A DNA stretch of 46,605 bases from Amanita rubescens. Its lineage: Eukaryota > Basidiomycota > Agaricomycetes > Agaricales > Amanitaceae. The first letter of the stretch is position 1; every line of letters begins with the position of its first letter. The stretch spans positions 1 through 46,605 of the forward strand of contig WION01000410.1 in NCBI GenBank assembly GCA_015039365.1, given 5' to 3'. The notes under the pieces are model-generated. The model was given only the letters and a program-made list of their open reading frames with translations, had not been told where the DNA came from and ran no database searches. A program made the position numbers and the translations under genes. Positions 22,199-31,687 of the stretch are shown one piece after another.

Positions 22199-22431
22199 AT
22201 GCTCATGTTTTATAACTCATTCAGGCTGTCATTCAGTGCTGGGATATATTGTATACAGGTATATAGTATAGCACTATGTAAACTGGCAATGGCAATTTTT
22301 GGCATCTGGCATGCATTTGTGCCATGCCGGGCCCGGCTCCGCTAGCAGTCTAGCGGTCATTATGCTCCCGACACACTCGCTACAAAGTATGCAGTCGCTA
22401 GAGCGAGTTACTCGATACACTGTAGTTCGAC
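22195..22431 (-). repeat. Right terminal inverted repeat of the foldback-like element
   Basis: Reverse complement of 20754-20993; ends ACTCGATACACTGTAGTTCGAC. The inner border is CTCATGTTTTATAACTCATTC. Confidence 0.85.
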
Positions 22432-23785
22432 TACCTGGTGTTTCAGCGTCCACCTCATGAGTTGGTTACAATCAAGCGCGGTTAAGCTATTTCACGATAC
22501 AAATCTTCTTCAAGTTTGTACCGCCTTGTACCAGCTTGTACCACTGATTTTTAAAAACGATGCAGAAAGTGAGCCATCACGAAATGTCTACATTGGAAGT
22601 TCGGCGTATGAGAAGAATTAATTATTGCTTACATTCAAAAGTAGAGAGTTGACCACGGCACTACACTCGATTCCCAGCGAACGCGTGGTATAAAGACGAA
22701 TGTGTGTACGAGTGGGCCCCATTTTTGAGGTTGGAGCCAGGAGCCAATACGTACATCAAACCACCAGCGTTTGTCCGAATCAAACGAGATATGATTACCC
22801 GCCAATGGGAGTCATTCTGGTGCTGAAGCGGTGGCCGAGTGAGGCCAATTTTGCAGAGTCTGCCTTTAACCTTGACACTCGTCTGCCAGTGGCGGTGTGT
22901 GTAGCGTGACGAGGGTTACCAGTCAAATTGTCGTGCCCATGCTCATGGTGACAGTCCTCTGGTTCGTGTTTGTGTGAGGTTGATACGGGGGATGTGTTGC
23001 AGTGAAACCAATTGGCGTTCCATCTATAGCGACGCGTTCTGGCCGGTCGAATGTTGTGAAGCCTGACACCGCCGGTACTCAGGTGTCCGTACCTACGGCA
23101 TAGAAAAGGTGGGACGATGGGAGGTCGCTTGGCTGGACATTCATAGCTGTAGGATAGAGGGGGTCTCGAGGTAGAAAACGCACGCGACAGACTCGGAAGC
23201 TACATTCCAATTTCCAACTGCCTTTCCTAAAGCGCGGGTGCGAGCCAATAGAGAAGGAGGCTCGGCTCGGCTCGCCCCAGTAGGTCATAAATGTAAACAC
23301 ATTTAAACACATTTCAATCCTGCACACCTACGCGGAGCAACAGAGAGTCGGTGAGTAGACCGAGTCCCGCATGTCCATCATATACAAACTTGCATGTGTA
23401 AACTAACGCATAGTAGAAACGCAACTCAGATCTAATCTAGCTCCTCAAGATAAGAATTCGAGTCCAATCGCCGTGACCGCAATTCATCCCACTCGCGCCT
23501 CTCAAGAGACCGTCCAGGCTGTCGCCTTACCAATCTTGTCAGGTCGCGTCGCTTGACACCCCTTTAAGGAATATCAGTTCCAACTGTTTGACACTTTGGA
23601 CAATGCTCAACCGTACCCCTTTGGCTACGCTAGATGTGCTGGCTCTGGCTCGGGAACTGCAGATTTATATTCCATATGTGATGGACCAGGCTGCTGAGTA
23701 ATAGGGGCCTTTCCTGCTTTTTTCGAAGTAATGGGTTCTTCACCGGGACGTGGGGGTGCATGAGTTATCCTAAGGAACATCAGTT
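22432..23785. other. Intergenic; right flank of the element, then second copy of the duplication
   Basis: No gene recognised. Just after the element (22450-22490) the sequence GAGTTGGTTACAATCA resembles GAGTTGATTACGATCA at 24409-24424, which suggests that this is the interrupted continuation of duplication copy 1. From about 23520 the downstream flank of the second secreted-protein gene begins. Confidence 0.45.
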
Positions 23786-24245
23786 TTAGCACACGGACAA
23801 TGCTATCAATGCTGCCCCATACGCGTCTGGATCAGATGTATGACCGTGAGTCGTGCCTTGTTCTCGTTGGGCCGGTTCGCCTTCGGCATGGGCTTCCGGT
23901 TCAGCGGCTCTGGCAGCACTGGCTGGCACAGGTGGGCGGGTTAAATAACCCACAGTACCAACCACGGCCCCGAGCGTCCCACATCCGAGACCTACTCCTG
24001 CTCCTATGGCCGCTGTGCTTCTTTTGCTCTGGCAATGCCTCCAATTAGCCAATCTATCGTCAACATGGTATATATTAATAAAAGGAACGAGCTTACTGCT
24101 CGGATCTAAGAACAGTAGATCAGCGCCTCAACGAGTTATGTCACCCAAACAATACGCACTCGGCGATCGGAAGGCCAACGGAAACTTGCGACAACAGGGC
24201 AAATTGAATGATGGCTATAGACGTGACGAGGGTAGTTTTAACCAT
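23786..24245 (-). CDS. Small putative secreted or membrane protein, copy 2
   Basis: Exon 24145-24245 encodes a signal peptide (MVKTTLVTSIAIIQFALLSQ) and a phase-2 intron (24054-24144, GTGACA..GACGATAG, 91 nt) leads to exon 23786-24053; 122 residues. After the signal peptide a Gly-zipper hydrophobic segment (IGAGVGLGCGTLGAVVG) looks membrane-associated, followed by an Ala/Glu/His-rich tail. An alternative pair of introns around a 9-nt exon at 24097-24105 is possible but breaks the frame. Paralog of the gene at 20.2-20.6 kb; the encoded C-termini have diverged strongly, as seen in fast-evolving secreted proteins. No function is assigned. Confidence 0.5.
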
Positions 24246-24385
24246 GATTTGTTTAGCTCGAGTTAGAATTAGAGGAGAAAGTATTCTCAAGTGACCAGCA
24301 CGTTGAGCGCACTGCGCGGAGGATGCAGAAAGAAAGGCTGTCGTCTTAGTTTTTATGTTAAACCAGCGAGCGGGAAACCCGATAG
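24040..24385 (+). repeat. Direct duplication, copy 2
   Basis: Counterpart of 20420-20740. Here the sequence runs on through GGGAAACCCGATAGGATGCC into GAGTTGATTACGATCA without the foldback element, and so represents an empty site. Confidence 0.75.
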
Positions 24386-25129
24386 GATGCCAAGTTTCAT
24401 CGTATCCGAGTTGATTACGATCACAGGCATAATTTATGATGCTCTTACATAGCCCAGGTAAAGGACAGTCGGAGTAATTGATGTGCGTGATGCCCCGCAT
24501 ACACATTTGTCTTTGTACCGCTCGCTTTCGACGTGAAGACAGGAAATTGAGTGGTGTTGTAGTCAGGTGAAGATGTCCTTCAATTCTCCTTGAATACAAG
24601 CAAATTCTTCTAGATTCTTTCCAGCTACACAATATGTAGTTTGCCGAGTGCTGATGAACAGGCCTGGAAGATAAAATCAAGAAAAATTTCACAGGTCACT
24701 TGACTCTGGTGCTAAGGGGATTGATTCGGAATTGAATGCAGCAAGGGGTGGTGAAACAACGAACAGCGCGACATGTACCAAGCTTAGCGTCTGGGTTACG
24801 AGTCCGATACCTTAACACTCGACTGGCGGAACCAAATCATGGTGGTCATGCTATTTTTAGCTTGTTCCCGACAAAGACATTGGAAACGGCCCTAGGCTAG
24901 GCTGTGCTGCCAAGGGCATGTCAAAGGAGAACAAGGATGACGAGGAATTCCATTAGTTACCCAATTAATCCTGACCATGTCTAAACCCGGAAGCTACGGA
25001 GCTGTAGAGGCGACTCGACGAGTAGCCAATACTGCAATACCCACAGCTCACCGAGATCATAAACCATAAATCATAAAATCATATTTAGAATCGAAGATGT
25101 AATAGCATATATACGTTTATACACTTGGA
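24246..25129. other. Intergenic; promoter of the secreted-protein gene and a tRNA-like 5' half
   Basis: About 24793-24834 on the minus strand resembles a tRNA D-arm plus anticodon region (GTCGAGTGTTAAGG, then GGACTCGTAACCC with a CGT loop), but the anticodon stem pairs poorly and no T-arm or acceptor partner follows. It is at most a decayed tRNA fragment. Nothing else is recognised. Confidence 0.35.
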
Positions 25130-25862
25130 TCACTGTTGAGGAGTTGCATATGCCATAAGCCTGAATTCATGAAGATGAGCACCCCACGATTCAGGTGGGC
25201 CCGCAGCCTCTTGGCAATCAGGAACATCGAGTAGATGATTCGCCAGCCCCTCGCTATCGTAATAGATGTTTTCACAACCCGGACACTTATACTGTACTAT
25301 TCCATAATTTCCGGGATTATAGCGCTGAAAGTAGAAAAACGTTCATAAGCTGACGCAAGTCAGACTTTATCACTACGTACCCTGGATGACCTTCTAGTGT
25401 TATTTGTGCTTCGCCGAGAGCTGGAAGAGGATACCGAGGGTGTGGCATATCTTTTGACTGGAACCACCCTTCGACCAGAATCGGTAATATAGCCCTTGGT
25501 CCAAGGGTCCACGTCATCACAGAGTCTAGCAGGTTCTATATTCTGAGGTTGACTGGCGGGCGAACCATAATCACTGCCGAAGCCGTCAACCTCAAGATCT
25601 TCAGTCTTCACTTGAGGCCCGTCAACTTCCATCATATACGGTATGCTATCGCAAGGATGCTGGACTGAGGACACCACAGGAACGTCCATCCGTGTATTCT
25701 GGAGCTTAGCGTGACCAAGGGCGACGTTGAGGAGGAACAGTAACCCGTCGCCACCGTATCCGGCACTATTTCCAGCAACAAAGTCATGACGTCCCTTGAA
25801 AGAAGGTTAGCATAGTCTGACTACCAGCTTCAAAGACTTACGGTGTCGTTGCTCTGGTTCAT
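25130..25862 (-). CDS. Single-finger C2HC zinc protein, distant relative of the cluster
   Basis: Exons 25842-25862 (ATG plus six codons, MNQSNDT), 25381-25794 and 25130-25324 join in phase 0 across introns of 47 and 56 nt, giving 209 residues. The finger near residue 155 reads CPGC..YDSEGLANH..C, that is C-x2-C-x12-H-x6-C. The middle is acidic then Ser/Arg-rich (SVSSSSSRRSTNNTRRSSR). The seven-codon first exon and the position of the finger near the C-terminus recall paralog 2 at 6.6 kb. Role unknown; nucleic-acid or protein binding is inferred. Confidence 0.65.
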
Positions 25863-26171
25863 GCTGGCAGAGTCTATGTCGTCTATCGTTGCTACTAGTA
25901 TCGTCTTGCGGTAGTTTTATAGTGACCCTGGCAAAGCAATTGAGGCGTCTGCTTTGATTCGAAAGGACGTTTTCGCCAGACATCTTGACAATAGGGCAAG
26001 CATCGCTGAAAGAAAGTTGTGTTGGTGGCACATCATGATGGGCTGCTTTGCCGTGACACTCAAGGGTGGCAGATGAATTGCCTTTCTTGTCACCATCCTT
26101 TGTTCGAGGCTAAGCTTTGTCGTCAAATTTAGATTCGCTATATGAATTATTCTACAAATTGTGCACGTTGA

Positions 26172-27025
26172 TTACCATTTCGCATAAGGCATGAATTTTC
26201 CACTATAAAACAATGAGTTACGGATAGCGCATAGGGAGCTGCAAGTCAACTCACTCAAAGGTCAGAATAACTCGATCACCCTTCGGATCTGGTTTCTTCT
26301 CTACGGTGGTCTTACAGTCGACCACAGACATGATACCATCGCCGAACTAAACTCTTAGTGGAGCTTGACGCTGGTCAAGGTGCTTACGTACCTTCTCGTG
26401 AATAATAGCCTTCCCATAACAGTGGATTACGGGGCAAAAGAAATGGAGCAGGTAAAGGCGTACCTTGATAGCATATCCATATACTAGAAGGCCCTAAGTC
26501 GACGTGTCACATTCGCAATGAAATGCAGTTTGAAGCAGACGAACCTCGAACAATCTGTACAAAACCGGGTCGCGCGGAGGGACGGGGCCCATGCCACGGT
26601 TTGGCCACCAGTGGGCGCCCAACTCACTCAACGCTTCCGTTTCGGGGATGCCAAGCAGGTCAGTTACTTTCTTCAGTTCTTCTATTGTAAACTTGGCCTG
26701 AACAAAACTCGAGTAAATTGCCAATCTGATCCATTTCCGGTCACATACCTGTCCATAGAAAGCGGCTGCAAGCCAAACCTCGTCCCTACCAATCGTTTTG
26801 GCAATCTGATCAAACGAAAAGCCTTTGGAGAGCTTAAGCAACGCCACTAGTCTTGCGCCTTCGATAATAGGTAATCACCTTTTCTAGCTTTTGCTTCAAA
26901 TAGCCTTACGTTAATCGGCGGTAAGTCCGCATAAGGAGAGTTGCCAGAGGGTGTGATATTCTAACGCCAAAATAGTGAAAAGAAAGCCTGGGGAGCTACA
27001 AGTTACCCACGGCGATGTTAGACAT
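26172..27025 (-). CDS. cynS: Cyanate hydratase (cyanase), intact copy
   Basis: Converts cyanate plus bicarbonate to ammonia and CO2; cytosolic, homodecameric in the family. Eight exons: 27011-27025, 26879-26960, 26749-26822, 26545-26697, 26464-26493, 26392-26409, 26255-26346 and 26172-26202; the sum is 495 nt, 164 residues against 156 in E. coli. The N-terminal helix-turn-helix part (LFEAKARKGFSFDQIAK, GRDEVWLAAAFYGQ) and the catalytic part (GPVPPRDPVLYRLFE, VYGYAIKAIIHEKFGDGIMS) are complete; the Arg and Glu of YRLFE and the Ser of IMS match the family's active-site residues. The first intron (26961-27010) is needed because the unspliced frame hits a stop at codon 10. Tandem with a damaged copy upstream. 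Confidence 0.9.
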
Positions 27026-27065
27026 TTGGCGAACTTCGTTCGAGGTTTCGAAGAACGCTCCTGAC

Positions 27066-27073
27066 TTTTATAT
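27066..27073 (-). promoter_or_regulatory. TATA box of the intact cyanase gene
   Basis: ATATAAAA on the minus strand, about 41 nt upstream of the ATG at 27025. The damaged copy has an equivalent box at the same distance. Confidence 0.45.
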
Positions 27074-27591
27074 GCCATCGATTTACCCGTGTTACGACAT
27101 TCGATTATGACCACATACTGAGACATGAGCTCCAACGTCGTTGCGGGCATTGTGCTACAGTAGTATGTAGCGGTACCATGCTCTGCCGTGTACGGGGACA
27201 GGCGGCAGTAGATAGATAAACTCAGAAGGATAATCTAGCTAACCGGCGACAGATAGTTTCAATGAGTCAAGACCGGTAATAATACTATCACTCACGTGCT
27301 AACATAGTTTCCTAGTTCCTGAACTCGACTCAGACTGCCTGTTGACAAGTACCACAACCAGCGAGAGAGGGTTGAGCTTTTGAAGGTTGATGTAGTTGAT
27401 GAATCGTGACTCTTTTGTCACGTCTGAAGGCCTCGGATGGCACATCTCCGCGACGACGGCTTCATCTGTGATACTCAAGTGTGTCAGAAAGTGGTATAAA
27501 TTGCTTATCAATCTCGAGGCCGAAGTTTTGTATTCAAATTTGGATTCGCCTACATATTTTACAAGTTGTAAATTGAAAATTTTGGTGTCGA

Positions 27592-28471
27592 TTACCACTT
27601 CGCATAGGGTAAGAACTTTCCACTGACAGAAATATAAGTGATAGGTAGCGTGTAGGAAGTTGCAAGTCAACTCACTCAAACGTCAGCACAACTCGATCAC
27701 CCTTTGGATCCGGCTTCTTATCTACGGTGACCTTACAATCGATCATAGACATGATGCCGTCACCAAACTAAATTCGGAATATTCTCAATGGAGCTTGACG
27801 CTGGTCAAGGCGCTCACGTACCTTTTCATGAATAATGGCCTTCCAATACGAAGACACGTTATTACGGGTCACGGGAAGTGAAAGCAGGCAAAGCATACCT
27901 TAACAGCATGTCCATATACAAGGAAGCCCTAGATCGTATTCGTCACGTCGCAATAGAATGCAGTATGAAACAAACAGACGAACCTCGAACAATCTGTACA
28001 AAACCGGATCGCGCGGAGGCACTGGGCCCAGGCCACGATTTGGCCACCAGTGGCTGCCTAGCTCACTCAATACTGCCGCTTCGGATAAGTCAAGCAGGGC
28101 GGCTACTTCCTTCAACTCATCTTCCGTAAACTTGGCCTGGACATAGATTGAATAAGTGATGGGAGGTCTGAATTGTTTCCATTGACGCACCTGTCCATAG
28201 AAAGCAGCTGCAAGCCAGACTTCGTCCTTATTTATCGCTTTGGCGAATCTGATCGAACGATAGGCCTTTAGAGAGCTTGAGCAATGCTGCTATTGTTCAA
28301 AGGATTTGACTGCAGGCACTCGCCTTTTCTAGCTTTCGCCTCAAACAGCTTTACGTTGATTGGCGGCAAGTCCGCGTAGGGAGAGTTGCCAGAGGGTGTG
28401 ATATTCTGATCATGGTGAGAAGACAAGAAAGGCTGGAGCCACGAATCACCTACTGCGGCGATGTTGGACAT
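27592..28471 (-). pseudogene. cynS: Cyanase second copy, frameshifted
   Basis: All eight exons of the neighbouring gene are recognisable with the same lengths (28454-28471, 28324-28405, 28191-28265, 27984-28136, 27899-27928, 27822-27839, 27676-27767, 27592-27622) except the third, which is 75 instead of 74 nt owing to one extra G at about 28245 on the plus strand. This shifts the frame within DQIAKAINK and gives an early stop. The intron after KARKG also has a GC donor (28322-28323) in place of GT. The C-terminal exons remain clean (FGDGIMS, GKFLPYAKW), so the damage is recent or could be a sequencing error. TATA box at 28511-28517. Confidence 0.8.
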
Positions 28472-28510
28472 TGACGATGTTTTAAAGAGCGCTTCGGACG
28501 CAGACTCGCT

Positions 28511-28517
28511 TTATATA
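28511..28517 (-). promoter_or_regulatory. TATA box of the second cyanase copy
   Basis: TATATAA on the minus strand, 40 nt upstream of the ATG at 28471, matching the spacing in the intact copy. Confidence 0.45.
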
Positions 28518-28874
28518 TGCACTTCGGCGGGCATCATCGATTTACCCGTCACGTTGATTACGAAATGAGAGGAGCTATATGATTGGTAATGATAGTATAC
28601 AAACTTGACCAACTGCACTACATTTGCAGACTATCTTCACTAGGAAGCGTGAAAAAAGAACTTCTGTTCCCACCGTGCTTGCGCCATGAAGTCCTCTCCG
28701 TTCTCACCGCGAACCCTTCAGACTTCTTTTCCGATAGTCTGACTACACGTGATGGTCTATGACTGGAAATGGATGATCCCGTCGCCGATACTGCCGAAGG
28801 GCCTATAGTTAGATCAGAACTTCCCAGCAGAAAGCGTTAAGATGGCAAATACTGACGGCTTTATCCAGTGTATC

Positions 28875-29432
28875 TCATGACTTGCCATCTTTCGGAACGG
28901 GCTTCCACAGATCCTTCGTAGCATGCATGAGCTCGTACAATTGCCCCAGTTGTTCATTTGACATCTATCAATGACTTCGAGGTGAGCACGAGACAAGACC
29001 AGATGCAGATGCTTGCCTTTTCGAACATTGTGCGATCCAATTTCTTTCCGGAGAAGCCAGCATCATGACGTCTTGGAAGTTCGTCAAGGTACATCTTCCA
29101 TTGTGTTAAGAAGCCCATTATGTGTACAGGATTTGTTGCTTCTCTATGGCGCCGGAATTCTGAAGTTACGTGAGAAACAGCGTTTGTGGGTATCCGAGAG
29201 AAATAACCTGCTTTGATATAGTTGTCGCCTAGAGAGCGCATCTCATAAGGCAGAAATCTGTGTGCACGATGCAATCTTCTGTATAGCCTACGGTGAAGGT
29301 CACAATGGGAATGAAAATTGCAAGAATTTGACATACGCACGGTATTGGGGGGTATAACGCTTCGCTTACTTCTCTAAGATTCAGTCCCCCGGATCTGACC
29401 GACTCAGCAAGCCTACGAAAAGTCGTATGCAT
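28875..29432 (-). CDS. SDHAF3: Succinate dehydrogenase assembly factor 3 (Acn9/Sdh7), LYR protein
   Basis: Mitochondrial matrix factor that protects the iron-sulfur subunit during assembly of complex II. Four exons: 29341-29432, 29208-29287, 29017-29159 and 28875-28964, 405 nt, 134 residues. The LYR motif is in [14 protein letters not shown] (residues 31-44), followed by [36 protein letters not shown] and [17 protein letters not shown], the conserved order of the family. The N-terminus ([16 protein letters not shown]) is basic and suits a mitochondrial targeting peptide. The third intron (28965-29016) has a GC-AG boundary, AAAAG|GCAAGC..GATAG, and removing it restores [13 protein letters not shown] exactly. 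Confidence 0.9.
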
Positions 29433-29604
29433 GTCTCGCTGCAAGGTGCCAGACGCTTTATTTGTACACATGTAGAAAGAAGGCTGATGACAAATAACGC
29501 AATGCAAAGTCTCTTTTTTTGAAATAAAATAAATAGAAAAATTGAGCGCTAGGGCTATAAATACAAGTAACGACCGCAGTAGGTAGGCATTGCGCATGAA
29601 ACGC

Positions 29605-31373
29605 TTAGCGAGTGAAGATCTGAGACAAAATTGGAAAAGAAAACCTTCGTCGCTCGAGGGCTGCTTCCTCAGCACCGAATCCCATCGCTCGCCTACCCTC
29701 TGCGGAAATCATGTCTTTAACAGTCGCAATACCCGCAAATTTAGCCTCCGACATTCCTTGCGGAAAGTCGGGTGGTCTATCTGCAGTCAAGAACTTTTCT
29801 TTCTGCTTCTCGATGTAGGCTTGGTTCATCGGTGTAAGCGGAACGGCCGGAATATACATCACTTGGGAACGTCAGACCAAGCTTAAACGCGAGACTATTG
29901 GTGGACCTAACCTGTAGAATCCGATTTGCCCTTATGTTCTAGTTCGACGGCATGAATAACGTCGCAATGCCAGAATACTGCATCTCCGGGGTAGACCTTG
30001 GGAACGGAAGTCATGGACTGTTTCAACCTGAAATGCGGATGTAAGTTTGACGTTGGCATAGGTCCTATAAATCCGCCATGTGAAGGGAAAATACCGGGGA
30101 ACTCTGACGTGGAGATATCTGATCCAGAAAGGTTGAAGACGTTCTGATAACTAATGAGTTAATCACGCACCGTATTCCCAGTTCTTTGCATCGAGAATTT
30201 CAGGACTGTCAACTGGCACGAGAGGACGGAAGAATGGCCGAAGAATAATATACGCATTGGATAGCCCTACGTCTGGGAAGACTTCCAATGTGCCTTCGGT
30301 CGGCGCGGTTTCGCTATGGAGAAAGTTAGACCATAGGGATCCTTATTCAACCATATATATATATACCTTAAGGAAAGCCAACCCTGGAAAGCTCTGAATA
30401 AAGTCGACTGGAATCACAAATAAGTGGTTTGTCGACTTTCAAAAGAAATACTGACTTGATTCGGCCTTCCATATAGGGAGCTCCTCGCTTCAAGACGACC
30501 TTCCAACTCATATGGGTCGTGGCGACGCCAATCACCCGATAAAATATCTTCAAAGCACTTTCTGAAACTTGGGTCCTCCCAGCGCTCTGTAGAACCACCT
30601 GTCCACCAGTTCCCGTCATTCTACGTTGCATCCAAATGACAAGAAGGCTAACCGTCAACGTGTGGTCTAAGAAAATGCCATTTTGTACCCGCATGGCGAA
30701 TGCGGAATCTATCTGCGTATGTCAGAGGCGTGGAAAGGTCGACTCCCTCAATCTTTTCCCCAGACTTGGTGTGGTACAAATTATTGAGCCAAACTGTAGC
30801 AGCTAGGAGATTCGGATGACTTCTTGCTCGCACTTGCGACTTGGTCCAGCTGCCAAAGATAGGCTGTGACAATTTGGCAATTTTGGGAATATAAGCGCTG
30901 GCTTACTAATACTATAACTCGAAGAACTGTTTGTTTCCTGCGGGAGAACCTTCATAATTTCCGCATTATCGAGATACGCGCCAAATGTCTGGAAATCCTT
31001 ACCCTCTACCTTTGGATTAACCTTGACGAATTTTTCAAGAGCTTTCCTCCAAGAAATCGCTTCTCCGTCTTCTACGATATCTCTGATGACTATTACACCC
31101 TTTTGCTTGATCTTCTTCAAGTCTTCCTCTCCAAGGTTCGAAAGCTCCGAAAACTTGACTTGTGGAATGTGCTAGCATCTGTCAACGCGTGGAACTTTTT
31201 GCTCGGGAGAACAGCCACCTTACTTCCGACCCCTCTTTGGCAATCTCCTCTGTCCTCTCGTTCAACTGGTCAATTATCTCCGCCCATGCTTTGGTAACGC
31301 GCTTCTCAAAATCAGGATGAGAATTTGCAATCTCGCGTTTCAAATCCGCAAAACGGGGAGGAAGAGGAGGCAT
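29605..31373 (-). CDS. DUF1479 family protein (YbiU/Gig2-like), nine exons
   Basis: Exons 31224-31373, 31003-31171, 30913-30949, 30653-30849, 30456-30598, 30367-30407, 30171-30313, 29912-30118 and 29605-29861 total 1344 nt, 447 residues, the usual length. Diagnostic segments are YWTKSQVRARSHPN, ADRFRIRHAG, WHFLRPHVDGGSTERW, ETAPTEGTLEVFPDVGLS, AYIILRPFFRPL, PKVYPGDAVFWHCDVIHAVE and VMYIPAVPLTPMNQAYI. The fold belongs with 2-oxoglutarate/Fe(II) oxygenase-like double-stranded beta helices; HVD and the later WHCDVIH could supply an H-x-D..H metal site, which is inference. In Candida a DUF1479 gene (GIG2) responds to N-acetylglucosamine. A TATA-like box sits 50 nt upstream (31421-31430). Confidence 0.9.
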
Positions 31374-31420
31374 GTTGATGAGAAGTACAAGGCAACCCCA
31401 AGTCTTGGTAGTCACGAACT

Positions 31421-31430
31421 TTATATATAT
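31421..31430 (-). promoter_or_regulatory. TATA box of the DUF1479 gene
   Basis: ATATATATAA on the minus strand, about 50 nt upstream of the ATG at 31373; a second AT-rich stretch follows at 31434-31441. Confidence 0.45.
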
Positions 31431-31687
31431 ACTTATATATAGAGTAGCTTTATTCAACGCAATAGTATCGCCGTAAGTGCAACAGCGGCAACACAATCAT
31501 TCGTTAAATTCATTAATCAATGTCATGAAGATCCACATTAGTAACAATATGCAAGATTAGAGCAGGTGTAAAAAACAATGAAAGAAATTCCTCCGAAAAT
31601 ATAGAATGGGTAGATCTGAAATCATTACGCGGGGATGTAAAGTAGAAACTCGCAATCTTCCTCATTGGGAAAAGTTCTTGGTTGGTG

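Larger units (their letters stand above)
20754..22431. mobile_element. Foldback-like non-autonomous element with long terminal inverted repeats
   Basis: The left end GTCGAACTACAGTGTATCGA is the reverse complement of the right end, and homology continues with gaps for about 240 nt on each side (through the GCTAGCGGAGCCGGGCCCGG block and ACCTGAATGAGTTATAAAAC). Inside each terminal repeat lies a tandem minisatellite, in inverted orientation to the other side, leaving a central loop of about 400 nt. No transposase frame exists. Long inverted repeats built partly of tandem arrays are the hallmark of foldback (FB-like) elements. The best visible flank of the ends is the dinucleotide TA inside the palindrome; no longer target duplication is clear. 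It sits inside one copy of a direct duplication. Confidence 0.8.

Noticed and set aside
24097..24105. A 9-nt microexon in the second small secreted-protein gene
   Set aside because: It has good donor and acceptor sites but including it leads to an immediate stop in the next exon; the single-intron model keeps the frame.
27299..27679. A 126-codon minus-strand frame between the cyanase copies
   Set aside because: It overlaps the last exons of the second cyanase copy in another frame, and has no motif of its own.
30368..30694. A 108-codon frame inside the DUF1479 gene
   Set aside because: It is out of frame with the spliced gene, which aligns throughout with its family.
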